The notes under the pieces were generated by a model. It had not been told where the DNA came from. It saw only the letters and a list, made by a program, of their open reading frames with translations, and ran no database searches. From NCBI GenBank assembly GCA_934747765.1, contig CAKVGZ010000001.1, forward strand, positions 124,001-188,000: DNA of 64,000 nt, written 5' to 3'. Positions 35,150-42,784 of the stretch are shown here, one piece after another. Numbering within the stretch: position 1 is the first letter of the stretch; each line of letters opens with the position of its first letter. The DNA comes from an uncultured Clostridia bacterium. Lineage in GTDB: Bacteria > Bacillota > Clostridia > Christensenellales > UBA1242. The position numbers and the translations under genes are program-made.

Positions 35150-36929
35150 CTTTGCTTTTCTCCTTTAATTCAAAGTCTCTACTATATAATATTTTCTTAA
35201 TCAATTCATTACTAAAATCTTTTACATCAATACCTCTTTGAAACATTTCGTAGTCCATCATAGTTTTTATAAAATCTTCTTCATAAATTTCAAATGGCTT
35301 TTCTGGCATCTGATAAGATAAATATTTTTTAGGATTGACTATTTGAATAAAATCTTGGACATCTTTTGCTTCTTCGCATATAGGATTTTCAATTATTTTT
35401 ATCCACTTGTTTTCTATCGCTTGCCATCTACCTTTAATATCTTGACGACCTTGATTTTTTACAGTTTCTAAGCCATCATCTTCTATATAACAAGCAAAAA
35501 TATCTTTATCTTCATGTGGTACACCTGATTCAAAAATAAATATACTTGTTGTTATACCAACACCAAAGAATAAATTTTCTGGCAATTTAATTATCTTTTT
35601 TAGAGTGTGACTTTTTAATAATTTGTTCCCGTATTTTTTATCAGTAAAGTCTTTTTCTAATTTTTTATCTGGTAAAATGAAGGCACATTCTGTATGTTCA
35701 GGAACATTATCGAGAACATTTTGAACAATTTGCATACAGCCATATTTCCTTTCATAAGGTGGATTCATTAATACCTTAGTTATGTTTTTGCTCTTTATCC
35801 AGTTACATGCTTCTAAACTTCTTGTATCTAATTGCTCTAAATTTGTCTTTCCATCTTTATGAATAAGCATATTAGCACAAGCAAGTGCAAAAATTTCTCT
35901 ATCAAATTCAATTCCGAATAATTGAGAACCTCTAATATTTTCAGATTTTTTAGTTTTATAACCTCCAGCTTCTTTCATCATATTACACATTGATTTCACT
36001 AAAAACGCACCAGAACCACAAGTCGCATCTAAAATTCTATCATTTTGATTTACATGAATTAATCTATACATAAATGAAGTAATATGGTCTGGAGTAAATA
36101 TTTGTCCAGCTTCAGATTTCCCCTTATATCGATTAAATTCGTTAAAGAAAATACCCATAACATCTTCACCATTCCAATAGTCAGAATTTACACATTCAGA
36201 TATTTCAGATATCCATTCAATAAAGTTATCAATCGCTTCTTGGTTTGCATTATTATTCATTTTTATTTCAGCATACACTTCAGTTAATAAATCTAGTTTC
36301 AAATTTTGTTTCTTACTTTCTTCTAATGACTTATTTAATGTGCTTAATATAGAGTTTTTCATTGTTGCAAAATTCATGTTTTTTACAAGAAAAGCATCAT
36401 ATCTTTTTGCGACTAAGGCACAAGCAGTAAAAATCATTCTATGATATAGGTTTTTAATACCAAATTCAGTATGTAGGCAATCATTAATTTTCTTTGTCAG
36501 TAAATATATTTTTTGTTTGTCAATGGTATTTTTTGCAAATAAATCCAAATAGTAATCTTTGTGTTGAAGTTCTTTAGAAATGTCAAATATTTCTTGATTA
36601 TCTTTAAAAACTCTTATATCTTTACCATTATATAAAATACCAACAACATGGGAATATTGAGTTAAAACTATATTGCAATTTCTTAATAATTCATCAACCC
36701 ATTTTTGAACATATACATTTTCATTTTCCGACTTTGTTTCCAATATTATAACTGGCAAAGTTTTATTGGTAGGCAAATACCAACCATCTGGTTTATTGTT
36801 ATTTCCTTGAAATCCTAATTGATTAAAAGTGGTAATTTGACCTGTACCTTGCTGTATATCTCTTTCTTTTTTATCAAATCCTAAAATATATTTTGAACTG
36901 TCCCTAACTTCATCTTCGGTTCTTTTCAT
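35142..36929 (-). CDS. Fused restriction endonuclease and N6-adenine methyltransferase (BcgI-A-like)
   Basis: 595 aa. An N-terminal PD-(D/E)XK-type nuclease domain is suggested by P47-D48, then E64-T-K66 in VIILETKSEN. A helical linker leads to a gamma-class N6-adenine methyltransferase: SEAGQIFTPDHI, SAM motif I DATCGSGAF (301-309) and catalytic NPPY (389-392). With a separate S subunit and no HsdR gene, this matches the BcgI type IIB layout, in which one polypeptide cuts and methylates. AAGGAG lies 8 nt upstream, inside the end of a 53-codon gene. Confidence 0.85.
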   Translation of the reverse strand: MKRTEDEVRDSSKYILGFDKKERDIQQGTGQITTFNQLGFQGNNNKPDGWYLPTNKTLPVIILETKSENENVYVQKWVDELLRNCNIVLTQYSHVVGILYNGKDIRVFKDNQEIFDISKELQHKDYYLDLFAKNTIDKQKIYLLTKKINDCLHTEFGIKNLYHRMIFTACALVAKRYDAFLVKNMNFATMKNSILSTLNKSLEESKKQNLKLDLLTEVYAEIKMNNNANQEAIDNFIEWISEISECVNSDYWNGEDVMGIFFNEFNRYKGKSEAGQIFTPDHITSFMYRLIHVNQNDRILDATCGSGAFLVKSMCNMMKEAGGYKTKKSENIRGSQLFGIEFDREIFALACANMLIHKDGKTNLEQLDTRSLEACNWIKSKNITKVLMNPPYERKYGCMQIVQNVLDNVPEHTECAFILPDKKLEKDFTDKKYGNKLLKSHTLKKIIKLPENLFFGVGITTSIFIFESGVPHEDKDIFACYIEDDGLETVKNQGRQDIKGRWQAIENKWIKIIENPICEEAKDVQDFIQIVNPKKYLSYQMPEKPFEIYEEDFIKTMMDYEMFQRGIDVKDFSNELIKKILYSRDFELKEKSKGE

Positions 36930-36931
36930 TA

Positions 36932-37093
36932 TTATTTCTCCTTATTTAAATCTTTTTCAATTAACTCATTAATATATTTATTAATGCTTTTATTTTTCCT
37001 ATAAGACCTTAACTTTTTCTGCATTTTATCGTAAAGTTCTGGATTCATTCTTACAGTAAATACATCTTTAGGAATTTGCGTTTTTTCTTTCAT
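36932..37093 (-). CDS. 53-aa ribbon-helix-helix-like regulator of the R-M operon
   Basis: Small basic protein: a strand-like segment KDVFTVRMNPELYDKMQ followed by two helices (KKLRSYRKNKSINKYI and NELIEKDL), the Arc/CopG pattern. It starts with ATTGGAG and an ATG at 37093 and ends 2 nt before the R-M gene start, so it is the first gene of the operon. Its promoter carries paired palindromes, as expected for an autoregulator. Candidate controller that delays restriction until the host DNA is methylated; the family match is by pattern, not by database. Confidence 0.7.
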   Translation of the reverse strand: MKEKTQIPKDVFTVRMNPELYDKMQKKLRSYRKNKSINKYINELIEKDLNKEK

Positions 37094-37106
37094 TTTTAAC
37101 TCCAAT

Positions 37107-37153
37107 ATGATACCATAATATCTTAGTATAATGGTACCATAATATTAACAAAA
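37107..37153 (-). promoter_or_regulatory. R-M operon promoter with paired palindromic operators
   Basis: Two 16-bp repeats ATGRTACCATAATATY at 37107-37122 and 37131-37146, 24 bp apart. The second contains the perfect palindrome ATGGTACCAT. Minus-strand -10 TATACT is at 37125-37130, exactly between them; a -35 of TTGT type lies at about 37146-37153. Binding at both sites would block RNA polymerase. Confidence 0.7.
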
Positions 37154-37220
37154 AATCAAATAAATTCTTACAATTTATATTTTTGAGTATAAGATAGTAC
37201 TTTGTTTTAACTTGGCATTT

Positions 37221-37282
37221 AGGCGTGTGCTTGATATTATACAAGTGGTGGTCGCTTCTCTCCACCATACAAGCACACGCCT
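37221..37282. repeat. Nested hairpin element A
   Basis: Outer perfect 13-bp arms AGGCGTGTGCTTG (37221-37233) and CAAGCACACGCCT (37270-37282) enclose an inner hairpin TGGTGG (37246-37251) / CCACCA (37262-37267). No T-run on either side. An alternative small stem CTTG-ATATTATA-CAAG competes with the outer stem. GC-rich arms stand out in AT-rich sequence. Confidence 0.7.
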
Positions 37283-37393
37283 TAAACTTAATATTGTTGC
37301 AAAAGAGCAGTTTGTTGGCAGAGCGTAACGCACACCGCACTTTTGCTTTTTGTTTACTTCTATCTATTATCTTAGTCTAAACGAATATTCTTT

Positions 37394-37442
37394 GTTGTCA
37401 AGGTTAAAGTGTATGTCGCTATTGGCGACAATCCTTGACAAC
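37394..37442. repeat. Nested hairpin element B
   Basis: Outer perfect 10-bp arms GTTGTCAAGG (37394-37403) and CCTTGACAAC (37433-37442), inner TGTCGC (37414-37419) / GCGACA (37425-37430). AATATT occurs on both flanks. Each arm contains an outward-facing TTGACA, a -35-like element. The stretches 37283-37393 and 37443-37568 hold no gene I can support. Confidence 0.65.
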
Positions 37443-37568
37443 TTCAGTAATATTTGTTTCTTTTTTCAGTTAAGAGAGTGAAAAAAACATCTTAATCTTT
37501 TATAGATTAAAGTGCTTATATTTTGCTAGTTTCAAACAGTGTTGACTAATAGTTCTATTTTTTTATTG

Positions 37569-37600
37569 AAAAAAGCGAATAACTCGCTTTTTTTTACGCA
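37569..37600 (+). terminator. Strong terminator upstream of the mazF locus
   Basis: AAAAAAGCGA / TCGCTTTTTT, 10-bp stem with 5-nt loop. No protein gene lies just upstream on this strand, so it may end a small RNA. Confidence 0.85.
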
Positions 37601-37646
37601 ACTTAAGTTTGTACAAGTTTAAAAAGAAATTTGAAGGAGATAATTT

Positions 37647-37883
37647 ATGAAACAATTGATTGATTGGGAAGAATATTGCAAGGCCTTTGATGAAATGGAT
37701 TGTGGCATTTTTAACGAATGCATAAGAGATTTGCATAATATGAAAATGAAAGAAGGTTTGTGTGAAGAAATCTTCGGTTGCGAGGAGTATTCCAGTGTTT
37801 TAAGTGAATTGGAAGCATTTGACCAAACCAATTTCGATTATTTTGAATATGAAAAGGAAATTACAATTGGAGAAACAAATTAG
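37647..37883 (+). CDS. Putative antitoxin, acidic 78-aa protein
   Basis: Strongly acidic protein (many Glu/Asp, five Cys) with GAAGGAG upstream. It overlaps the mazF start, the normal position for a cognate antitoxin. It does not show the AbrB-type or ribbon-helix-helix N-terminus of known MazE proteins and I see no DNA-binding motif, so assignment rests on location, charge and coupling. The C-terminal part (EAFDQTNFDYFEYEKEI) could mimic nucleic acid or line the MazF groove, which is only inference. Confidence 0.6.
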   Translation: MKQLIDWEEYCKAFDEMDCGIFNECIRDLHNMKMKEGLCEEIFGCEEYSSVLSELEAFDQTNFDYFEYEKEITIGETN

Positions 37884-38217
37884 GAGAGGAGAAATATATT
37901 TTGCGGATTTAAGCCCTGTTGTTGGAAGCGAGCAGGGCGGAATTCGTCCAGTCCTAATTATTCAAAATGATGTGGGCAATAAATATAGTCCCACGGTTAT
38001 TGTTTCGGCCATAACAAGCCAACTGTCAAAAGCAAAAATTCCAACACATGTTGAATTGTCGGCAAGTGAATATAATCTTCCAAAAGACAGTGTGGTGTTG
38101 CTGGAACAAATTCGCACAATCGACAAACGTCGATTAAAGGAAAAAGTGTCTGAGCTTGATGGGAAAAAGATGAGAGCAATAAATCTTGCATTGCTTGTTA
38201 GTTTGGGATTTAATTAA
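37849..38217 (+). CDS. mazF: MazF/PemK-family endoribonuclease toxin
   Basis: About 122 aa. RRGEIYFADLSPVVGSEQGG with IRPVLIIQND is the MazF signature; the catalytic Arg is in GGIRPV and Thr/Ser residues in VIVSAITSQ. MazF cuts mRNA at short sequences. Start is either ATG 37849 (no ribosome binding site) or TTG 37867 (AAAAGG 9 nt upstream, closer to the usual N-terminus); both overlap the upstream acidic gene. Ends in a terminator before tRNA-Trp. Confidence 0.92.
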   Translation: MKRKLQLEKQIRRGEIYFADLSPVVGSEQGGIRPVLIIQNDVGNKYSPTVIVSAITSQLSKAKIPTHVELSASEYNLPKDSVVLLEQIRTIDKRRLKEKVSELDGKKMRAINLALLVSLGFN

Positions 38218-38229
38218 AAAATTGTTAAA

Positions 38230-38262
38230 AAAAAGTCTTCGAAAAGACTTTTTATTTTTTTT
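38230..38262 (+). terminator. Terminator between mazF and tRNA-Trp
   Basis: AAAAAGTCTT / AAGACTTTTT with CGAA loop; A-runs and T-runs on both sides make it usable in both directions. Confidence 0.88.
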
Positions 38263-38336
38263 TGGCAGGGATGGAAGGAATCGAACCCTCGACAATGGTT
38301 TTGGAGACCATAGTTATACCATTTAACTACATCCCT
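38263..38336 (-). tRNA. tRNA-Trp (anticodon CCA), CCA encoded
   Basis: Acceptor AGGGATG/CATCCCT fully paired, anticodon loop CTCCAAA in stem ATGGT/ACCAT, T-arm GAGGG-TTCGATT-CCTTC, discriminator G, followed by encoded CCA. Confidence 0.95.
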
Positions 38337-38359
38337 TTGCGCTAAATTAAAGCATATTT

Positions 38360-38388
38360 AATTTAACATAAGTTTGGCATTAAGTCAA
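38360..38388 (-). promoter_or_regulatory. Promoter of tRNA-Trp
   Basis: Minus-strand TTGACT (38383-38388), 17-nt spacer, TAAATT (38360-38365). Confidence 0.75.
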
Positions 38389-38410
38389 TCATTTCTGCAA
38401 AATTTAAACA

Positions 38411-39265
38411 TTATTTCTTGGTTCTTTTTTTGCTGGAAACATATTCTGCCTCTGCTCGAGCCCAATATTCGTTTGGGTCTTTTCCTTGTTTTTTCAGCAT
38501 TGCATCGCGAATGAAAATGTAAATGAAAATGACTGCGCCTAAACAAGCGGAGATTATGCTCATCAATTGCGAAAATTTAACAGAACCAATGAGCATAGGG
38601 TCTGTTCTGAAAATTTCGATTATCGAGCGAACAACCCCATACCACATGAGATACACTGATAACACAAGTCCACGTTTTTTTGTTTTGTATAACAAAATAA
38701 TTAAAACTGCAAATCCTATGAGATTGAGTACGGATTCATAGAGAAAAGTTGCAAGGAAATAATGCCCGTCAATTTCAACTGTGAAAGGAAGGCCAAAATA
38801 TTTAGAATCTGTTACTTCCCATCCGTGAGCTTCTTTGTTGATGAAATTTCCCCATCTTCCAGTTGCTTGCGCCAAAATTAGTGCAGGGGCAATGATATCA
38901 CACATCGAAAAAATGTCTTTTTTGTGAATCAAACAGAAAATGAGAACACCCAAAAATCCGCCAATGACTCCGCCCCAAATCGACATTCCGCCTTCCCAAA
39001 TTTTTAGTGCGTCAACGAAAGAATAATGCACGCCATTTGGATTGAAAACAACATAGAAAAATCTTGCTCCAATAACTGCTAAAGGCAAAACATATAGTGC
39101 ACAAATAAGCAAATCTGAACTTTTTATAAGTCGTCGCTTTGAAAAAAGGAAGTAGGCCAAAAGTACTGCCAAAGCCATGGAACTTGCCATTATGAGCCCA
39201 TACCATGCGATATGCAGTTTTCCAATGTAGAATCCGGGATTATTTAAAAATTTTGTCATAAACAT
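38411..39265 (-). CDS. lgt: Prolipoprotein diacylglyceryl transferase
   Basis: 284-aa polytopic membrane enzyme that transfers diacylglyceryl to the lipobox cysteine of prolipoproteins. The Lgt signature region is QATGRWGNFINKEAHG, and the opening HIAWYGLIMASSMALAV and WEGGMSIWGGVIGG are conserved. A basic tail (KKRTKK) follows the last helix. GAGAGA precedes the ATG; a second ATG two codons later is possible. It would process the SBP lipoprotein at 14.3 kb among others. Confidence 0.95.
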   Translation of the reverse strand: MFMTKFLNNPGFYIGKLHIAWYGLIMASSMALAVLLAYFLFSKRRLIKSSDLLICALYVLPLAVIGARFFYVVFNPNGVHYSFVDALKIWEGGMSIWGGVIGGFLGVLIFCLIHKKDIFSMCDIIAPALILAQATGRWGNFINKEAHGWEVTDSKYFGLPFTVEIDGHYFLATFLYESVLNLIGFAVLIILLYKTKKRGLVLSVYLMWYGVVRSIIEIFRTDPMLIGSVKFSQLMSIISACLGAVIFIYIFIRDAMLKKQGKDPNEYWARAEAEYVSSKKRTKK

Positions 39266-39289
39266 ATTCTCTCACATTTTTTCTTAAAA

Positions 39290-39320
39290 ACAAAATAAAA
39301 CCAGCATTATTTGCTGGTTT
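39290..39320 (-). terminator. Terminator of the 1086-aa gene
   Basis: AAACCAGC / GCTGGTTT stem with T-rich tail on the minus strand, between the 1086-aa gene and lgt. Confidence 0.85.
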
Positions 39321-39325
39321 CATTG

Positions 39326-42300
39326 TTAATCGCCAAGTTCTTCGTTTTTTCGAGGGGGCACCCTTTTTCGTGTTGGAGTTTTTGTTTGAACGGCAGAAGA
39401 ACTAATTGTGTTTTTAACTTTCTTTTCTGGAGATTTTGATTCTTGAGCGTCCACAGATTCTTGAAGTTTTCTAATTCGTTTTTTCAACTCTTCGTTTTTT
39501 TGTCTAAGCTTTAACTTTTCTTCTTCATTTTTAAGTTGTTCGTATTCATATTCCAATTTTTCTTTTTCTTCATCAACAACTTCGGCGTCTACATATGTTG
39601 TTTCAAAATTATTCACCGCTCTTGCGCTAAGATCTACTGGTGTGCCATCTTCTGCATTAACAACTTCTCCTTCAACAAATATGTCATTAAAAGGATCTCT
39701 TATTTTGCATTCTCCAGTTGGTGGAGGATTGTATGGTGGAAAGTTGAAATTATCTTCTGTGGTTTCAGTGTTTGAAATAACCCTCTTTTTTTTAACTTTG
39801 CCTTCGGCTGGAACAAGTTGTTTTTCGGTTTCTTGTTTTTCAACTTTGCGTTCGGCTGGTTGTTTTTTGGTTTCTTGTTCTTCAGCTTTGCGTTCAACAA
39901 CTTTGTTTTGTGGAGCAGGGGTTGCAACTGTTTTTGGTTCCATTGTTTCAGGTTTTGAAACAGGTTGTTTTGGCTTTTCTGCAGTTTGTGGTGGAACTGA
40001 AACTTGAACAGGTTTTTGCTTTGCTGTTTCATTTGCTTCAGCTTTTTTCTTAGCTTTTTCAGCTTTTTTCTTAGCTTTTTTAGCTTCTTTAGCCACAGAT
40101 TCTAATTTGCCTTTTTTAGTTCTTTTTCTTAGGCCCAAATCAGTTTCTCGATTTTCAATATATTGAACCAATCGTGGATCTCTTTCGTCGGAATTTTCTT
40201 CAAAAGTTTCTTCATCTGAAATTTTTGGATTTTTGTATTCTTTTTCAACTTGTTTTCTTGCTTTGTGTTCAAGTATCTTTCTTCTAAAGAAACCAATTTT
40301 CTTTTCTCTTAAAAGTTCATATTTATTTTTTCCATTAACAAGTTCATCAGTTCCGCTAAGTCGTCTTGCAACAAGATTGTCAGCTTCATCAACTTTTGAG
40401 AAAACATTATTCATAGCCTTTAGTTCTTCAAGTAACTTTTTGGTCTTATTGTAAGCATATTCATATTTGAAATCATTAATTGTTCCGCCAATGTTTGGTC
40501 CTGACTTATTTTTGTTTTCAGCTGCGAAGATTTTTGTGTTTTCTTTTATTGTGTATGGCGTGACTCTTGTTTCGCGAACTTCAACATGTGTTAAGTTGGC
40601 AAGCGTTCCAACTTTTGAAACAACCATACCTTTAAAAGTTTTTGCTGCTTTTTTGTTGTTAAATGCAATATGATATGCATCTGATTGAATATTTCCGTCA
40701 TAGTCTTTGTACTTATATGTAACATCGACAAAGTATGTGCCTTTTTCAACTTTTGGATATTGTTTGTGCAACTTGTTGAACATATCTCTGAACAAATAAT
40801 ATTCTTTGTCTGGAAGGCTAGTTGGTGCTTGAAAATATCTGTCCATTGAAAGAGGAAGTCTTGGAACAGCGGTGGTGTTGGCTGAATTTTTTCCTCTGAG
40901 TTCTTTAGGACGTTCTTCTATGATAAGATTGTCACCTTGTTTTGTATGTAGGAATCCTGTCATATCAACTGATTCTGCAAAATATGCCTTTGAGGAGAAA
41001 ATTTTTGCACGGTCTCGGTCGGTAAGATCGTTTAAGAAGTTGATCATTTTTTTAACGTACTTGCTCTTGTCGTTTGCCATTCTGTATTTTGCATAATAAT
41101 TTGCAGCTCTCATCATCTTTGCATACGTTTCAATGGAATACTTGTCTTCTTCGCTAAAGAGATTTCTACGTTTTTTGCCTCTGATTCTGTTAACAAAACT
41201 GTTAAGTTCAAGTTTATATGCACATCTTGAGAAACGTTCTAGTCGTTTGAAGTTTGTTTCTTTGTTTTTGTCGGCAGAGTACTTGGTTGCTCTGTAACAT
41301 TTTGCTTCAAGTTTTTCTTCTTTCTTTTCAAGCTTTGCAACTTTTTTAAGTTGTCTATTAATTCCTAAATCTAATAATTTAGATTTACTGTCACCTTTTC
41401 TAACTTTCTTTTCTGTGAGTGAACGTATTTTCTTGTTTCTTTGGTCAATTTCGTGTTCAACTTTGGAAAGTTTTCTTGCAGAACCAATATTGTTTTGCCC
41501 CATATAGAAGCGTGTTTCAGATTTTCTTGCAGTGCTTCCTTTTGCAATTCTTCTTTTTAAATATTCAAAAACTGCAAACGATGCAATTCCAACTCCAGCA
41601 AGCGCACCTGCAAGCCCGAGTTTAACTTGAGATCTTTGAGTGTCATACGCTTGAACAGAAGGATTTTTTTCTGGTGTTTTTTCTTCTATGTCTTTGCTAA
41701 TTTCTTCAGTTGGAGTTGCGTCACCTTGTGCGTCTTTCTCAGCTTTTTCAATTGCTCCTTGAAGTAGGCTATAGTTTGAGATTGCTCTTTCAATTGATTT
41801 GTTAAATTCTTTATCCTCAGCAACTGTGTCTGAAGAATTTATGAAGTCATAAAGTGATGGCGCTTCGCTTTCAATTGTTTGCCCATTCTTTTCTGCAATT
41901 GTTTTTTCTAAAATTGCAATGATTTGGTCGTTTGTTTTAAATTGAGAACCGTAGCGTGAAAGGTTTTCATTTTCTTGGAGCAAGGATTTGACTCTGTTAT
42001 AAATTTCAGATTTCAATTCGCCAATGTCTTTACCATCTGTTTGTATTTTGTGTAAATCTGTTTCACCAGTTATTTGTGAGTTGTCCGTTGTGCTTTCTGC
42101 AAAATCTCTTCCAGTTTCGTCATCTTTATTTCCTGCTGTTCTTCCTTGTTGAGCTGTGTCGCCAGAAATTTCACCTTCTGAAACATTTCCGTCTAGTGAA
42201 GGGGAGTTTTTTTCGGTTGAGAATCCAAAATCTTTTTGTTCGTCAACTTTTTCGTCAACTTTTTCGTCAACTTTCCCGTCAACTTTTTCGTCAACCTTTC

Positions 42301-42586
42301 CTTCAATTTCAATTTTGTTCTTTTCAGAATTATAATTTGCAGAATATCCTTTGTGTCTCAAAGCTTCAACAACGCTTTGACCCCAGCCAACCACGTCGTC
42401 AAAAGCCTGGATATATGTGTTTTTGTCAACTATTTTTGTTGCGGTGTCCGAGATGAACATTCTTGCCTTTTCAGATGCCAACCCTGCAATGCCTACCCCA
42501 ATAACTGCGGCAACCAAACCAGTAGCGACAGCACCTTTGAAAACTTTGCGTTCATTTTTCTTTTGAAATTTATTGTTTTTTCCCAT
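39326..42586 (-). CDS. Unrecognised 1086-aa membrane protein
   Basis: I do not recognise this gene. Layout: basic N-terminus, first transmembrane helix (18-38), an acidic region (39-320) containing five KVDE/KVDG tetrapeptide repeats (97-116), a second helix (about 322-342), a strongly basic segment (345-480), a central folded-looking domain (about 530-690; TYFVDVTYKYKDYDG, YHIAFNNKKAAK), Lys/Ala coiled-coil runs, a Pro/Gln/Glu-rich linker with repeated ERKxExQETxKQ, and a C-terminal coiled coil (about 1000-1050). Both termini should be cytoplasmic with the acidic loop outside. TAGGAG ribosome binding site; perfect consensus promoter, so it should be abundant. Single gene. Confidence 0.75.
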   Translation of the reverse strand: MGKNNKFQKKNERKVFKGAVATGLVAAVIGVGIAGLASEKARMFISDTATKIVDKNTYIQAFDDVVGWGQSVVEALRHKGYSANYNSEKNKIEIEGKVDEKVDGKVDEKVDEKVDEQKDFGFSTEKNSPSLDGNVSEGEISGDTAQQGRTAGNKDDETGRDFAESTTDNSQITGETDLHKIQTDGKDIGELKSEIYNRVKSLLQENENLSRYGSQFKTNDQIIAILEKTIAEKNGQTIESEAPSLYDFINSSDTVAEDKEFNKSIERAISNYSLLQGAIEKAEKDAQGDATPTEEISKDIEEKTPEKNPSVQAYDTQRSQVKLGLAGALAGVGIASFAVFEYLKRRIAKGSTARKSETRFYMGQNNIGSARKLSKVEHEIDQRNKKIRSLTEKKVRKGDSKSKLLDLGINRQLKKVAKLEKKEEKLEAKCYRATKYSADKNKETNFKRLERFSRCAYKLELNSFVNRIRGKKRRNLFSEEDKYSIETYAKMMRAANYYAKYRMANDKSKYVKKMINFLNDLTDRDRAKIFSSKAYFAESVDMTGFLHTKQGDNLIIEERPKELRGKNSANTTAVPRLPLSMDRYFQAPTSLPDKEYYLFRDMFNKLHKQYPKVEKGTYFVDVTYKYKDYDGNIQSDAYHIAFNNKKAAKTFKGMVVSKVGTLANLTHVEVRETRVTPYTIKENTKIFAAENKNKSGPNIGGTINDFKYEYAYNKTKKLLEELKAMNNVFSKVDEADNLVARRLSGTDELVNGKNKYELLREKKIGFFRRKILEHKARKQVEKEYKNPKISDEETFEENSDERDPRLVQYIENRETDLGLRKRTKKGKLESVAKEAKKAKKKAEKAKKKAEANETAKQKPVQVSVPPQTAEKPKQPVSKPETMEPKTVATPAPQNKVVERKAEEQETKKQPAERKVEKQETEKQLVPAEGKVKKKRVISNTETTEDNFNFPPYNPPPTGECKIRDPFNDIFVEGEVVNAEDGTPVDLSARAVNNFETTYVDAEVVDEEKEKLEYEYEQLKNEEEKLKLRQKNEELKKRIRKLQESVDAQESKSPEKKVKNTISSSAVQTKTPTRKRVPPRKNEELGD

Positions 42587-42626
42587 TTTAAATAACTCCT
42601 ATGTTAGTCATTTTTTATTCGTGTAA

Positions 42627-42655
42627 ATTATAACCTCTTTAATTACATTTGTCAA
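42627..42655 (-). promoter_or_regulatory. Perfect consensus promoter of the 1086-aa gene
   Basis: Minus-strand TTGACA (42650-42655), exact 17-nt spacer, TATAAT (42627-42632). Confidence 0.88.
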
Positions 42656-42748
42656 TAGTTAATTTTTTATTTATTTATATAAATTATTATCTCTAATATA
42701 TCCTTTTAATATTTATGTAAAATTGCCAAAAAATTTTTGAAAAAACAG

Positions 42749-42777
42749 TTGACATTGTTTAAGTTTTGTTGTATCAT
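42749..42777 (+). promoter_or_regulatory. Promoter of the S10 ribosomal cluster
   Basis: TTGACA (42749-42754), 17-nt spacer, TATCAT (42772-42777). Confidence 0.8.
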
Positions 42778-42784
42778 AATCACG

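Noticed and set aside
37068..37340. 90-aa minus-strand frame across nested hairpin A
   Set aside because: It overlaps the 53-aa gene and its operator in another frame, has no ribosome binding site, and its sequence is low-information.
37414..37482. 22-codon hydrophobic peptide frame overlapping hairpin B
   Set aside because: No ribosome binding site and it overlaps the hairpin; cannot be supported as a type I toxin.
37560..38217. Type III (ToxIN-like) toxin-antitoxin
   Set aside because: A terminator does precede the locus, but there are no tandem RNA repeats, and a protein gene with good ribosome binding site lies between it and mazF.
32529..38262. Complete prophage or ICE
   Set aside because: No structural, replication, relaxase or intact integrase genes, and no second copy of the tRNA-Leu 3' end was found downstream.
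42076..42595. Long plus-strand frames opposite the start of the 1086-aa gene
   Set aside because: Antisense to a repeat- and Lys-rich gene; the FVNFFVNF-type repeats are the mirror of KVDE repeats.
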